Origin: Gammaproteobacteria bacterium
GTDB taxonomy: Bacteria; Pseudomonadota; Gammaproteobacteria; Steroidobacterales; Woeseiaceae
DNA: 6,533 nucleotides
Direction of reading: 5' to 3'
NCBI GenBank assembly: GCA_003645495.1
Contig: QNFK01000112.1
Coordinates: 1 to 6,533, forward strand
The notes under the pieces: generated by a model
Database searches by the model: none
Seen by the model: the letters and a program-made list of their open reading frames with translations, nothing else
What the model was told of the DNA's origin: nothing
Part shown: positions 1 to 6,003 of the stretch, in pieces
Layout: the number at the start of each line of letters is the position of its first letter
How positions within the stretch are numbered: position 1 is the first letter of the stretch
Program-made: the position numbers and the translations under genes

Positions 1-769
1 GCGGATCCTTTGTGACATCAACACCGCTTTCTTTCTCGAATTCCGCACTGAGGTACTTGATCACCCGCACGTCGAAATCTTCACCACCCAGGAATGTATC
101 GCCATTGGTCGCCAGCACTTCGAACTGGTGTTCGCCATCAACCTCGGCTATTTCATTTTTTGAATCGTCAATCGTTCCGCCACCGAGATCGTATACAGCG
201 ATGGTCGCGTCACCACGTTTTTTGTCCATGCCATAAGCAAGGGCTGCAGCAGTAGGCTCGTTGATAATTCGTTTAACGTCCAGGCCCGCGATTTTGCCGG
301 CGTCTTTAGTTGCCTGGCGTTGCGAATCGTTGAAATAGGCAGGTACGGTTACCACGGCTTCCGTCACGGCTTCACCGAGGTAGTCCTCAGCCGTTTTCTT
401 CATTTTCATGAGAACGCGCGCCGATATTTCCGGCGGAGCCATCTTTTTGCCATTCGCCTCAACCCAGGCATCACCATTGTCTGCCTTGAGCAGCGTGTAC
501 GGCACCATTGCGATGTCGCGCTGTACGACCTCGTCCTCAAAGCGCCGGCCAATCAGTCGTTTGACTGCAAACAGTGTGTTGGTTGGATTGGTCACAGCCT
601 GTCGTTTTGCAGACTGGCCTACGAGCACCTCGTCGTCCTTGCTGAAGGCAACGATTGAGGGCGTGGTTCGGTCCCCTTCGCTATTCTCGATCACGCGGGG
701 CTTATCGCCCTCCATGACCGCGACGCAGGAGTTGGTGGTACCCAGGTCGATACCAATAACTTTACCCAT
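1..769 (-). CDS. dnaK: Molecular chaperone DnaK (Hsp70), N-terminal 256 residues; 3' end lies beyond the left edge
   Basis: Cytoplasmic Hsp70 chaperone; its ATPase cycle is driven by DnaJ and GrpE. The visible part covers most of the nucleotide-binding domain, and numbering coincides with E. coli DnaK. Seen: phosphate-1 loop GIDLGTTNS (6-14), Lys70 in AVKRLIGRR, VPAYFNDSQRQATKDAG (142-158), Glu171 in NEPTAAALAYG, phosphate-2 motif DLGGGT (194-199) with Thr199, and ATNGDTFLGGEDFD (220-233). The start is the ATG at 767-769, with GGAG about 10 nt upstream. The gene follows grpE on the same strand after 98 nt that contain a sigma32-like promoter. Odd point: residues 200-205 read IDDSKN where the family normally has FDISII or similar, with no frameshift. 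The rest is ordinary. The gene identity is certain; the odd stretch may be real or a sequence error. Confidence 0.98.
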   Translation of the reverse strand, partial: MGKVIGIDLGTTNSCVAVMEGDKPRVIENSEGDRTTPSIVAFSKDDEVLVGQSAKRQAVTNPTNTLFAVKRLIGRRFEDEVVQRDIAMVPYTLLKADNGDAWVEANGKKMAPPEISARVLMKMKKTAEDYLGEAVTEAVVTVPAYFNDSQRQATKDAGKIAGLDVKRIINEPTAAALAYGMDKKRGDATIAVYDLGGGTIDDSKNEIAEVDGEHQFEVLATNGDTFLGGEDFDVRVIKYLSAEFEKESGVDVTKDP

Positions 770-811
770 GATTTGTGTTCTCCGTCTGGAATGATTTCAA
801 AGTTAGGCTCT

Positions 812-839
812 TAGTGGGGCCAGCCGCAGGTGTTTCAAG
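812..839 (-). promoter_or_regulatory. Sigma32-type (heat-shock) promoter for dnaK
   Basis: On the minus strand a -35 element CTTGAAA (833-839) is separated by 13 nt from a -10 element CCCCACTA (812-819). The known RpoH consensus is CTTGAAA and CCCCATnT with a spacer of about this length, so the -35 is exact and the -10 matches at the CCCCA core. Transcription would start near 805, leaving a leader of about 36 nt before the dnaK ATG. The same architecture occurs upstream of grpE. The promoter assignment is inferred from sequence only. Confidence 0.72.
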
Positions 840-845
840 CACCTG
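827..845. repeat. Inverted repeat CAGGTG-N7-CACCTG framing the dnaK -35 element
   Basis: CAGGTG (827-832) and CACCTG (840-845) are perfect 6-bp inverted arms. The 7 bases between them (833-839) are exactly the -35 element of the dnaK heat-shock promoter. This placement would let a bound repressor block the promoter. It is too short and lacks a T-run, so it is not a good terminator for grpE. It could also be chance. It does not match the CIRCE consensus TTAGCACTC-N9-GAGTGCTAA. Confidence 0.5.
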
Positions 846-867
846 AGTGCCCTTTAGTATTGTTGTT

Positions 868-1443
868 TCAGGCCTTTTCGGCGCCTTTGCTCGGTGCTGC
901 GGCGACTACCACCCTGGCTGGCCGTAACAGTCTCCCATTCAGGGCATAACCCTTCTGAAATACCGTCAGTACGCTATCAGGCTCAGCGTCGGTGGAGGGC
1001 TGCATGGTCATCGCCTCGTGGCGGTTAGGGTCAAACGGTTCGCCCAGCGGATCAATATCCTCGACTCCATAGCGTTGCATTACTGCCGCAAGCAGCTTCA
1101 GCGTCGTCTCATTGCCCTCTCGCAGATTTTCAATAGTGCTTTGGTCGCCGGTGGACAACGCCATTTCAAGGCTGTCACGTACCTCCAGGAGGTCGGCCAC
1201 GATGCGCTCCAGGGAGAATTTGTGCGCTTTTTCCACGTCCCGCGCGGCACGCTTGCGAACGTTTTCAAGTTCCGCAGCCGTCCGCAGGTATTTGTTCCAG
1301 TTCTCGTCTGCTTTGGCCTGAGCCACTGTTAACGCGTCTTCGACTACCTCGGTATTCGCTGCCTCCGCCACTGTATCGTCCTGTGCGGCAACTTCTTCGT
1401 GGTCAGCATCGTCCCCTGTCGGGTGATCAGGCTGTCCGTTCAT
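868..1443 (-). CDS. grpE: Nucleotide exchange factor GrpE
   Basis: Homodimeric cytoplasmic co-chaperone that releases ADP from DnaK and so allows substrate release; in the family the dimer also acts as a thermosensor. The protein has 191 residues, close to the family norm (E. coli about 197). Seen: an acidic, disordered-looking N-terminus (about 1-40), a long helical region with coiled-coil character (about 40-100, including YLRTAAELENVRKRAARD), and the C-terminal beta-domain with FDPNRHEAMTM (137-147) and the GrpE signature around FQKGYALNGRLLRPARVVVA (162-181). The start is the ATG at 1441-1443, with GGAG about 10 nt upstream. It lies between hrcA and dnaK on the same strand, the usual heat-shock cluster, and has its own sigma32-like promoter. 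Nothing looks damaged. Confidence 0.98.
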   Translation of the reverse strand: MNGQPDHPTGDDADHEEVAAQDDTVAEAANTEVVEDALTVAQAKADENWNKYLRTAAELENVRKRAARDVEKAHKFSLERIVADLLEVRDSLEMALSTGDQSTIENLREGNETTLKLLAAVMQRYGVEDIDPLGEPFDPNRHEAMTMQPSTDAEPDSVLTVFQKGYALNGRLLRPARVVVAAAPSKGAEKA

Positions 1444-1513
1444 CTGCTATGTGCTCCGGTCCGGCAATGCCAGCATCAACCGCGTGCGGGCATCAAATTC
1501 AAAGATGCGGGGA

Positions 1514-1541
1514 TTTTGGGGTTCTACCAGCAAATATCAAG
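1514..1541 (-). promoter_or_regulatory. Sigma32-type (heat-shock) promoter for grpE
   Basis: On the minus strand, CTTGATA (1535-1541) and CCCCAAAA (1514-1521) are separated by 13 nt. The -35 differs from the RpoH consensus CTTGAAA at one base, and the -10 keeps the CCCCA core. Transcription would start near 1507, about 64 nt before the grpE ATG. The element lies in the 148-nt gap after hrcA, so grpE can be induced independently of hrcA. Apart from this and the GGAG ribosome site, I see no strong terminator or other element in the gap. Confidence 0.62.
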
Positions 1542-1591
1542 AGCAGGCGGGCATTAATTGCAGATATCGGGAAATTTGTGGCGGCTTTGTA

Positions 1592-2650
1592 TCAATCCTT
1601 CGGATTCATCGCCGACTCCAGCAATCGCGCCGTAATATCGACAATAGGCACGACTCGGTCATACGCCATCCTGGTCGGCCCAATCACTCCGAGTACCCCA
1701 ATGTGGTCATCGTCCACCCGGTAGGGTGCAGTCACTACGCTGCAATCATCCAGAATCTCGTAGCCGGACTCGTGACCAATAAACACCTGCACACCACTGG
1801 CGTTGATGCTCTTGTCCAGCAACTTGAGCATGAATCGCTTCCTGGAGAACGCCTCGAACAAGCGGCGGATGGTTTCGATGTCCGAAAGCTCGGCAAAATC
1901 CATCAGATTGGTTTCGCCCCTGAGCACGAATTCACCTGCCGGGGCCGCCGCGCCCTCCATCGCAGACTGCGCCACTGAGATGATGTCGTGCATCGCCTGG
2001 TTCATGGAGTCACGCGTGCGGTCCAGATCATCAATCAACTGCTCGCGAATCTGCGTCAGGTCGCAGCCGACGTAATTTTCGTTGATGAAATTGGCGGCGC
2101 GTTGCAACTCCTCCGGAGTATGTGGCTGTTCGGTGTGCAAAACCCGGTTTTGTACTTCACGATCGTTAATAACGAGGATGGCCAGCACACGATTGTCAGA
2201 TAGCAGCAGGAATTCAATTTGCCGCAATATTGCCCGCTGTCCCCGTGGCACGGTCACTACGCCGGCAAGGCTCGTTATGCTGGAGAGCATTTTCGATACC
2301 GAGCCAATCAGCGCATTCGGTTCATCGCCCTGCTCGCCCAGCTGCTGCTGCAGTTTCTGAATTTCAGCATCATTTGGCGGCTTGTAGCGGACCAGCGTAT
2401 CGACGAACAGCCGGTATCCCTGCGGCGTCGGAACCCGGCCAGCGGAGGTATGCGGGGCAGAAATCAGCCCGAGTTCCTCCAGTTCCGACATGACATTGCG
2501 AATCGTTGCGGGGCTGAGTTCTATCCCGGAGTCACGCGATAACGTCCGTGAACCGACCGGCTGGCCGTCGCGAATAAATCGCTGTATCAGGACCTTCAGC
2601 AGGTACTGAGCACGCTCGTTAGGTAATTGACTAAGTGCTTCGCTGGCCAT
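1592..2650 (-). CDS. hrcA: Heat-inducible transcription repressor HrcA
   Basis: DNA-binding repressor of chaperone genes. In the species studied it binds the CIRCE operator and is kept active by the GroEL chaperonin. The protein has 352 residues from the ATG at 2648-2650. Seen: an N-terminal winged helix with RFIRDGQPVGSRTLS (about 25-39), SPATIRNVMSELEELGLI (about 46-63) and the hallmark HTSAGRVPTPQGYRLFVDTL (67-86), then a GAF-like dimerisation region ending in DDHIGVLGVIGPTRMAYDRV and a short tail NPKD. An in-frame TTG two codons upstream (2654-2656) is possible, but ATG is preferred. Neither start has a clear Shine-Dalgarno sequence. The gene is the first of the hrcA-grpE-dnaK set and is divergent from nadK. 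A sigma70-like promoter and a palindrome precede it. HrcA is not universal in Gammaproteobacteria: E. coli and Pseudomonas aeruginosa lack it, while Xanthomonas has it. Confidence 0.97.
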   Translation of the reverse strand: MASEALSQLPNERAQYLLKVLIQRFIRDGQPVGSRTLSRDSGIELSPATIRNVMSELEELGLISAPHTSAGRVPTPQGYRLFVDTLVRYKPPNDAEIQKLQQQLGEQGDEPNALIGSVSKMLSSITSLAGVVTVPRGQRAILRQIEFLLLSDNRVLAILVINDREVQNRVLHTEQPHTPEELQRAANFINENYVGCDLTQIREQLIDDLDRTRDSMNQAMHDIISVAQSAMEGAAAPAGEFVLRGETNLMDFAELSDIETIRRLFEAFSRKRFMLKLLDKSINASGVQVFIGHESGYEILDDCSVVTAPYRVDDDHIGVLGVIGPTRMAYDRVVPIVDITARLLESAMNPKD

Positions 2651-2674
2651 TCGCAAAGAAACGCAAAAAGAACG

Positions 2675-2693
2675 ACTAACACATTGTGTTAGT
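2675..2693. promoter_or_regulatory. Perfect 19-bp palindrome, probable operator in the hrcA leader
   Basis: The sequence ACTAACACATTGTGTTAGT has 9-bp perfect inverted arms around one central base (2684). It lies immediately downstream of the predicted hrcA transcription start (about +5 to +23) and 25 bp before the hrcA ATG. That is a classic roadblock position for a repressor. It is not CIRCE, whose arms are TTAGCACTC and GAGTGCTAA with a 9-bp gap. It might be an HrcA autoregulatory site of unusual form or the site of another dimeric regulator. It could also form a short hairpin in the hrcA leader. The palindrome is seen directly; the function is inferred. Confidence 0.6.
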
Positions 2694-2704
2694 GTAAAAA
2701 CAAA

Positions 2705-2733
2705 AAGTTAGCAACGGCTTGGCGGCGGGTCAA
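2705..2733 (-). promoter_or_regulatory. Sigma70-type promoter for hrcA
   Basis: On the minus strand, TTGACC (2728-2733, 5 of 6 to the -35 consensus) and TAACTT (2705-2710, 3 of 6 to the -10) are separated by an ideal 17 nt. The start would fall near 2698, giving a leader of about 48 nt that contains the 19-bp palindrome. No sigma32-like pair was seen here, unlike upstream of grpE and dnaK. Confidence 0.45.
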
Positions 2734-2776
2734 GGGTTTGTAACAATCTACGATCCTGCTTCCTGGTGCCGAACCC

Positions 2777-2782
2777 TATTAT
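2777..2782 (+). promoter_or_regulatory. Possible -10 element of the nadK-recN promoter
   Basis: TATTAT matches the sigma70 -10 consensus at 5 of 6 bases and would place a start about 18 nt before the nadK ATG. No convincing -35 hexamer lies at 16-18 nt spacing, so the call is weak. The remainder of the 2657-2806 divergent region holds the hrcA promoter and its palindrome. Confidence 0.3.
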
Positions 2783-2806
2783 TATCAGTCAAGAACAAAC
2801 CGTGGC

Positions 2807-3697
2807 ATGAAAAATTCATTCAAGACAGTGGCTCTCGTGGGCCTGTTTACGGACTCGCGCGTCGCCGAGCCCATGATCCGGCTGGCCGGGTTCCTTGCCA
2901 AAGCCGGCGTCGTGGTGCTCGCGAATGCGGATAATGCCGATGCGCTGGCCGCACAGCCTGTTGACGATAATGCGCTGGCCCGCGAAGCCGATCTGATTAT
3001 TGCCGTCGGCGGGGACGGCACGATGTTGCATGCCGCCGGGCTGGTAGCGGAGGTCGACGTGCCACTGCTGGGCATCAATCGCGGACGGCTCGGATTCCTG
3101 GCGGATGTATCGCCTGCGGATATGCTGGAGAGCCTCGAGCAAGTACTGGGCGGCAATTATACGAGCGAGTCGCGCCTGCAACTGGAGGCTAAAGTAACTG
3201 CAGCGGATGGCAGTGAGAAGACTGCACTGGCACTGAACGACATCGTGTTGCAACGCCGTGAGACCGGGCGAATGCTCGATTTCGAAACCAGGATTGCGGG
3301 GAAATACGTCAACACGCACATGGGCGATGGCTTGATCGCCGCAACACCAACCGGCTCAACCGCTTATGCCCTGAGCTGCGGCGGACCCATTATCCAGCCG
3401 CAACTTGACGCAATTGTCGTTGTACCTATATGTCCGCACACCCTTAGCGACAGACCAATAGTCATACCAGCCAACCAGGAAATCGAAGTAAAACTCCTGG
3501 CGCGAGAAGATACCAAAGCGGAAGTCAGCGTGGACGGACATACACTTGGCGAGTTTGGCACGGACGACAAGCTTGTGATCCGGGAATCCGAGCATCGCAT
3601 TACGCTGCTTCATCCGCCGGGTTACGACTTCTACGAGATTCTGCGTTCCAAGCTCCACTGGGGTCGTGACGTACGCGTGCGGCAGAGCAAGGAATAG
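2807..3697 (+). CDS. nadK: NAD kinase
   Basis: Cytoplasmic enzyme that phosphorylates NAD to NADP with ATP, the only known de novo route to NADP in most bacteria. The protein has 296 residues (E. coli 292). Seen: the nucleotide-binding GGDGT motif (68-72), NRGRLGFLAD (91-100), the LND motif (143-145), the glycine-rich core GDGLIAATPTGSTAYALS (173-190) with CGGPI (191-195), and PHTLSDRPIVIP (210-221), all in family order. The ATG at 2807-2809 begins the conserved FKTVALVG strand; no strong ribosome site precedes it. It is divergent from hrcA and 3 nt from recN, so the two are almost certainly one transcript, as in E. coli where nadK also precedes recN. Cys191 and Cys209 replace residues that are usually non-cysteine (Ala and Phe at the E. 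coli positions); this is unlikely to abolish activity. Confidence 0.97.
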   Translation: MKNSFKTVALVGLFTDSRVAEPMIRLAGFLAKAGVVVLANADNADALAAQPVDDNALAREADLIIAVGGDGTMLHAAGLVAEVDVPLLGINRGRLGFLADVSPADMLESLEQVLGGNYTSESRLQLEAKVTAADGSEKTALALNDIVLQRRETGRMLDFETRIAGKYVNTHMGDGLIAATPTGSTAYALSCGGPIIQPQLDAIVVVPICPHTLSDRPIVIPANQEIEVKLLAREDTKAEVSVDGHTLGEFGTDDKLVIRESEHRITLLHPPGYDFYEILRSKLHWGRDVRVRQSKE

Positions 3698-3700
3698 ATA

Positions 3701-5398
3701 ATGTTGACGAGCCTCCAGGTGCGTAATTTCGCCATCATCGACCAGGTCGAAGTGGAATTCTCACCGGGCATGACGGTGCTGACCGGTGAGACTGGCGCCG
3801 GCAAATCGATTCTTGTCGATGCGCTCGGTCTGGTACTTGGCGAACGTGGCGGCAGTGGCCTGGTCCGGTCCGGCACAAAACGCGCCGAGTTCACCGCAGA
3901 ATTTGATCTGCAAAACCTGCCGGGTGCACGGCATTGGCTGGAAGAGCAGATGCTTGACCTGGACGACGAATGCAATCTTCGCCGCGTCATCAATGCGGAC
4001 GGGCGATCGCGTGCATTCATCAATGGCAACAGCGTGCCGCAGCAAAGTCTGAAAACACTGGGCGAGATGCTGCTGGATATTCATGGACAACATTTCCACC
4101 AGTCACTTGGCCACAAAAGCGTGCAAAGGGATTTACTTGATTACTTTGGTGGCCTCGTCGATCTCGGCGTTGCAACTGCTACTGCTTTTTCTGACTGGCA
4201 GGATCTTGCCGAACAGCTCAGCGATCTGAAATCTGCGAACGCAGACCGGGTTTCACGGCTGGAGTTACTGCGTTTCCAGCTAAACGAACTGGATGCTCTC
4301 GACCTGGGGGCCGATGAGATCATCGAGTTGTCCCAGGAAAGACTGAAACTGCAAAACAGCGGGCGACTGGCAGAAGGTGTGCACCGGGCATTGCAACAAA
4401 TCTATGACGGCGACCCGACCAACGCACAAAGCTTGCTGGCAGACGCTACCCATGCGATTGATTCTCTTAGCGGCGTGGACGAGTCTCTGCGACCAGCATT
4501 GAATTTGCTGCAGGATGCCAATATTCAAATTTCGGAAACAGTCGATCTGCTGCGGCGCTATGCGGACGACCTTGACATGGATCCTGCCCGACAAAACTGG
4601 GTGGAAGAACGACTGGATGCTATTGCGACCATTGCGCGGAAACACCACATCGAGCCAGAGGAAATCGACCAGCTGCACCAGCGACTTAAAGTACAGCTGA
4701 ATGACCTGGAACACGCCGAAGAACGTGGCGCTGAGCTGGAAGAATCAACCAGGCAGGCCGAATCCATTTACCGAAAATCAGCCCGCAGCCTATCGACCGG
4801 GCGCAATAAGGCTGCCGCAGCATTTTCGACGGCGGTCACAAACGCCATGTCGAACCTCGGCATGCCCGGCGGTGTATTTGTGGCCCGCGTTTCGTCGCGC
4901 GACATCAATGATCCAAGACCGTGGGGCCTCGACGACGTTGAATACCAGATCAGCGCGAATCCGGGCCAGGAGCCGCAGCCGTTATCCCGGGTGGCCTCCG
5001 GTGGTGAGTTATCTCGAATGAGTCTCGCCATCCAGGTTATCGCCAGTGACGGCAGCGCCATTCCAACAATGGTGTTTGACGAAGTAGATAGTGGCGTCGG
5101 CGGTGGTGTCGCCGAAATGGTCGGCTTACGTCTGCGCGAGTTGGGACAGACACGCCAGGTATTTTGCGTGACGCATCTACCGCAAGTGGCGAGCCTTGCC
5201 AGCAATCATTTTCGCATCATGAAAATCACAGATGGCAAATCCACCAAAACAGGAATCACCCAGCTGGGTGAGGACGAACGTGTCGAGGAACTGGCGAGAA
5301 TGCTGGGTGGCGTTGAGATTACAAAACGGACACGGGAGCACGCGGCGGAAATGTTGCGTTCAGGAATGCGTGTCGACAAAAAAACCAAACGCGCCTGA
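3701..5398 (+). CDS. recN: DNA repair protein RecN
   Basis: SMC-like ATPase that acts on chromosomal DNA early in double-strand break repair, promoting RecA-dependent recombination and cohesion. The protein has 565 residues (E. coli 553). Seen: N-terminal half-domain with LQVRNFAIIDQVEVEF and Walker A GETGAGKS (29-36); the RecN motif DIHGQHFHQS (126-135); a long helical coiled-coil region (about 165-375) including LLRFQLNELDALDL; the ABC signature LSRVASGGELSRM (428-440); Walker B TMVFDEVDSGVGG (456-468); and the His492 switch in VTHLPQVAS. The ATG at 3701 follows the nadK stop by 3 nt, with AAGGA about 9 nt upstream inside the end of nadK. No LexA box (CTGT-N8-ACAG) was seen before recN or nadK. 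recN converges on fur with only 8 nt between stops. Confidence 0.98.
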   Translation: MLTSLQVRNFAIIDQVEVEFSPGMTVLTGETGAGKSILVDALGLVLGERGGSGLVRSGTKRAEFTAEFDLQNLPGARHWLEEQMLDLDDECNLRRVINADGRSRAFINGNSVPQQSLKTLGEMLLDIHGQHFHQSLGHKSVQRDLLDYFGGLVDLGVATATAFSDWQDLAEQLSDLKSANADRVSRLELLRFQLNELDALDLGADEIIELSQERLKLQNSGRLAEGVHRALQQIYDGDPTNAQSLLADATHAIDSLSGVDESLRPALNLLQDANIQISETVDLLRRYADDLDMDPARQNWVEERLDAIATIARKHHIEPEEIDQLHQRLKVQLNDLEHAEERGAELEESTRQAESIYRKSARSLSTGRNKAAAAFSTAVTNAMSNLGMPGGVFVARVSSRDINDPRPWGLDDVEYQISANPGQEPQPLSRVASGGELSRMSLAIQVIASDGSAIPTMVFDEVDSGVGGGVAEMVGLRLRELGQTRQVFCVTHLPQVASLASNHFRIMKITDGKSTKTGITQLGEDERVEELARMLGGVEITKRTREHAAEMLRSGMRVDKKTKRA

Positions 5399-5410
5399 TT
5401 ACAGGATCAG
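5395..5410. repeat. Short inverted repeat CTGAT-N6-ATCAG across the recN and fur stops
   Basis: The 5-bp arms at 5395-5399 and 5406-5410 straddle the 8-nt gap and include parts of both stop codons. The stem is short and not GC-rich. T-runs at about 5422 (TTTTTT) and 5435 lie inside the fur 3' end. It could give weak bidirectional termination but does not meet the usual pattern of an intrinsic terminator. Confidence 0.25.
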
Positions 5411-5838
5411 CTATTGCCGTCTTTTTTGGCGTCCTTTTTTAGCGGCCGTACATACAACACCATGTTGTGGCCAATTAACTCGAAATTGTGTGATTTTGCG
5501 ATATCGTGCTGCAGCTTCTCGATCTCGTCATTCATGAATTCAACGACGTCACCACTTTCAATACAGACCATGTGATCGTGATGGCCGCCATCGTCGAGTT
5601 CAAAGACCGAGTGCCCGCCTTCGAAGTTGTGCCGCTTGACCAGGCCGGCGGCCTCGAACTGCGTGAGCACACGATAAACAGTCGCAAGACCAATATCCTC
5701 ACCCAGATCCAGCAACTCGCGATAAATATTCTCGGCGCTCAGATGCCGCATTCCGCCATTTTCGAGAATTTCCAGGATTTTCAACCGCGGCAGTGTCACC
5801 TTGAGACCGGCCTTGCGCAATTCCTGACGTTGTACCAT
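5407..5838 (-). CDS. fur: Ferric uptake regulator Fur
   Basis: Fe(II)-dependent dimeric repressor of iron-uptake genes. The protein has 143 residues. Seen: winged helix with LRKAGLKVTLPRLKILEIL (7-25) and recognition region IGLATVYRVLTQFEAAGLV (49-67), then RHNFEGGHSVFEL and the metal segment HHDHMVC (86-92). Numbering matches P. aeruginosa Fur: His32, Glu80, His89 and Glu100 for one site, and His86, Asp88, Glu107 and His124 for the other. Only Cys92 is present; the second Cys of the E. coli CxxC is Ser95, as in Pseudomonas-type Fur (Thr there), and no C-terminal Cys pair exists. The C-terminus is a lysine-rich tail. The start is the ATG at 5836-5838 with a weak AAAGAG ribosome site. It converges with recN and is divergent from bamE, an arrangement also seen in Pseudomonas and Xanthomonas. 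Confidence 0.98.
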   Translation of the reverse strand: MVQRQELRKAGLKVTLPRLKILEILENGGMRHLSAENIYRELLDLGEDIGLATVYRVLTQFEAAGLVKRHNFEGGHSVFELDDGGHHDHMVCIESGDVVEFMNDEIEKLQHDIAKSHNFELIGHNMVLYVRPLKKDAKKDGNS

Positions 5839-5912
5839 TGATTTTCGCTCTTTGTTTGCGGAAACACACGGTGGCTACCGCGGGACATGACAAGTAGGTA
5901 TCATGCGCGCCT

Positions 5913-5941
5913 ATTATGACCCAGTTAGACAGAACGCTCCA
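5913..5941 (-). promoter_or_regulatory. Candidate sigma70 promoter for fur
   Basis: On the minus strand, CATAAT (5913-5918, 5 of 6) lies 17 nt from TGGAGC (5936-5941, 3 of 6). The leader would be about 65-70 nt. The -10 overlaps the opposite-strand TATTAT (5912-5917), which could be the bamE -10 with ATGACA (5887-5892) as a -35 at a long 19-nt spacing. The two promoters would then share the same DNA. No canonical 19-bp Fur box was seen, although CATAATA and CATGATA repeat 13 nt apart here. This is a weak call. Confidence 0.3.
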
Positions 5942-6003
5942 CTAAATGAGCGGTCTCACTAAGCTGCAAGCCATTGAATTTCCCTAAACAAACGACCTGA
6001 TCA

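Noticed and set aside
12..794. Plus-strand open frames across the dnaK region
   Set aside because: They are antisense shadows of dnaK with no recognisable family and no ribosome sites; the minus strand encodes unmistakable Hsp70.
840..870. Possible CIRCE remnant (GAGTGC and TTTAG) between grpE and dnaK
   Set aside because: The arms and the 9-bp gap of TTAGCACTC-N9-GAGTGCTAA are not present; only a short GCAC/GTGC match remains, which is expected by chance.
1451..1978. 175-codon plus-strand open frame over the hrcA 3' half and the hrcA-grpE gap
   Set aside because: Its composition (rich in Arg, His, Ser) and lack of any motif indicate an antisense shadow of hrcA.
5935..5952. Inverted repeat CGCTC-N8-GAGCG in the fur-bamE gap
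   Set aside because: The arms are only 5 bp and do not extend; no regulator or terminator pattern matches.
5839..6003. Canonical Fur box for autoregulation in the fur-bamE region
   Set aside because: Only scattered CATAAT and CATGAT hexamers are seen; nothing approaches the 19-bp GATAATGATAATCATTATC palindrome.
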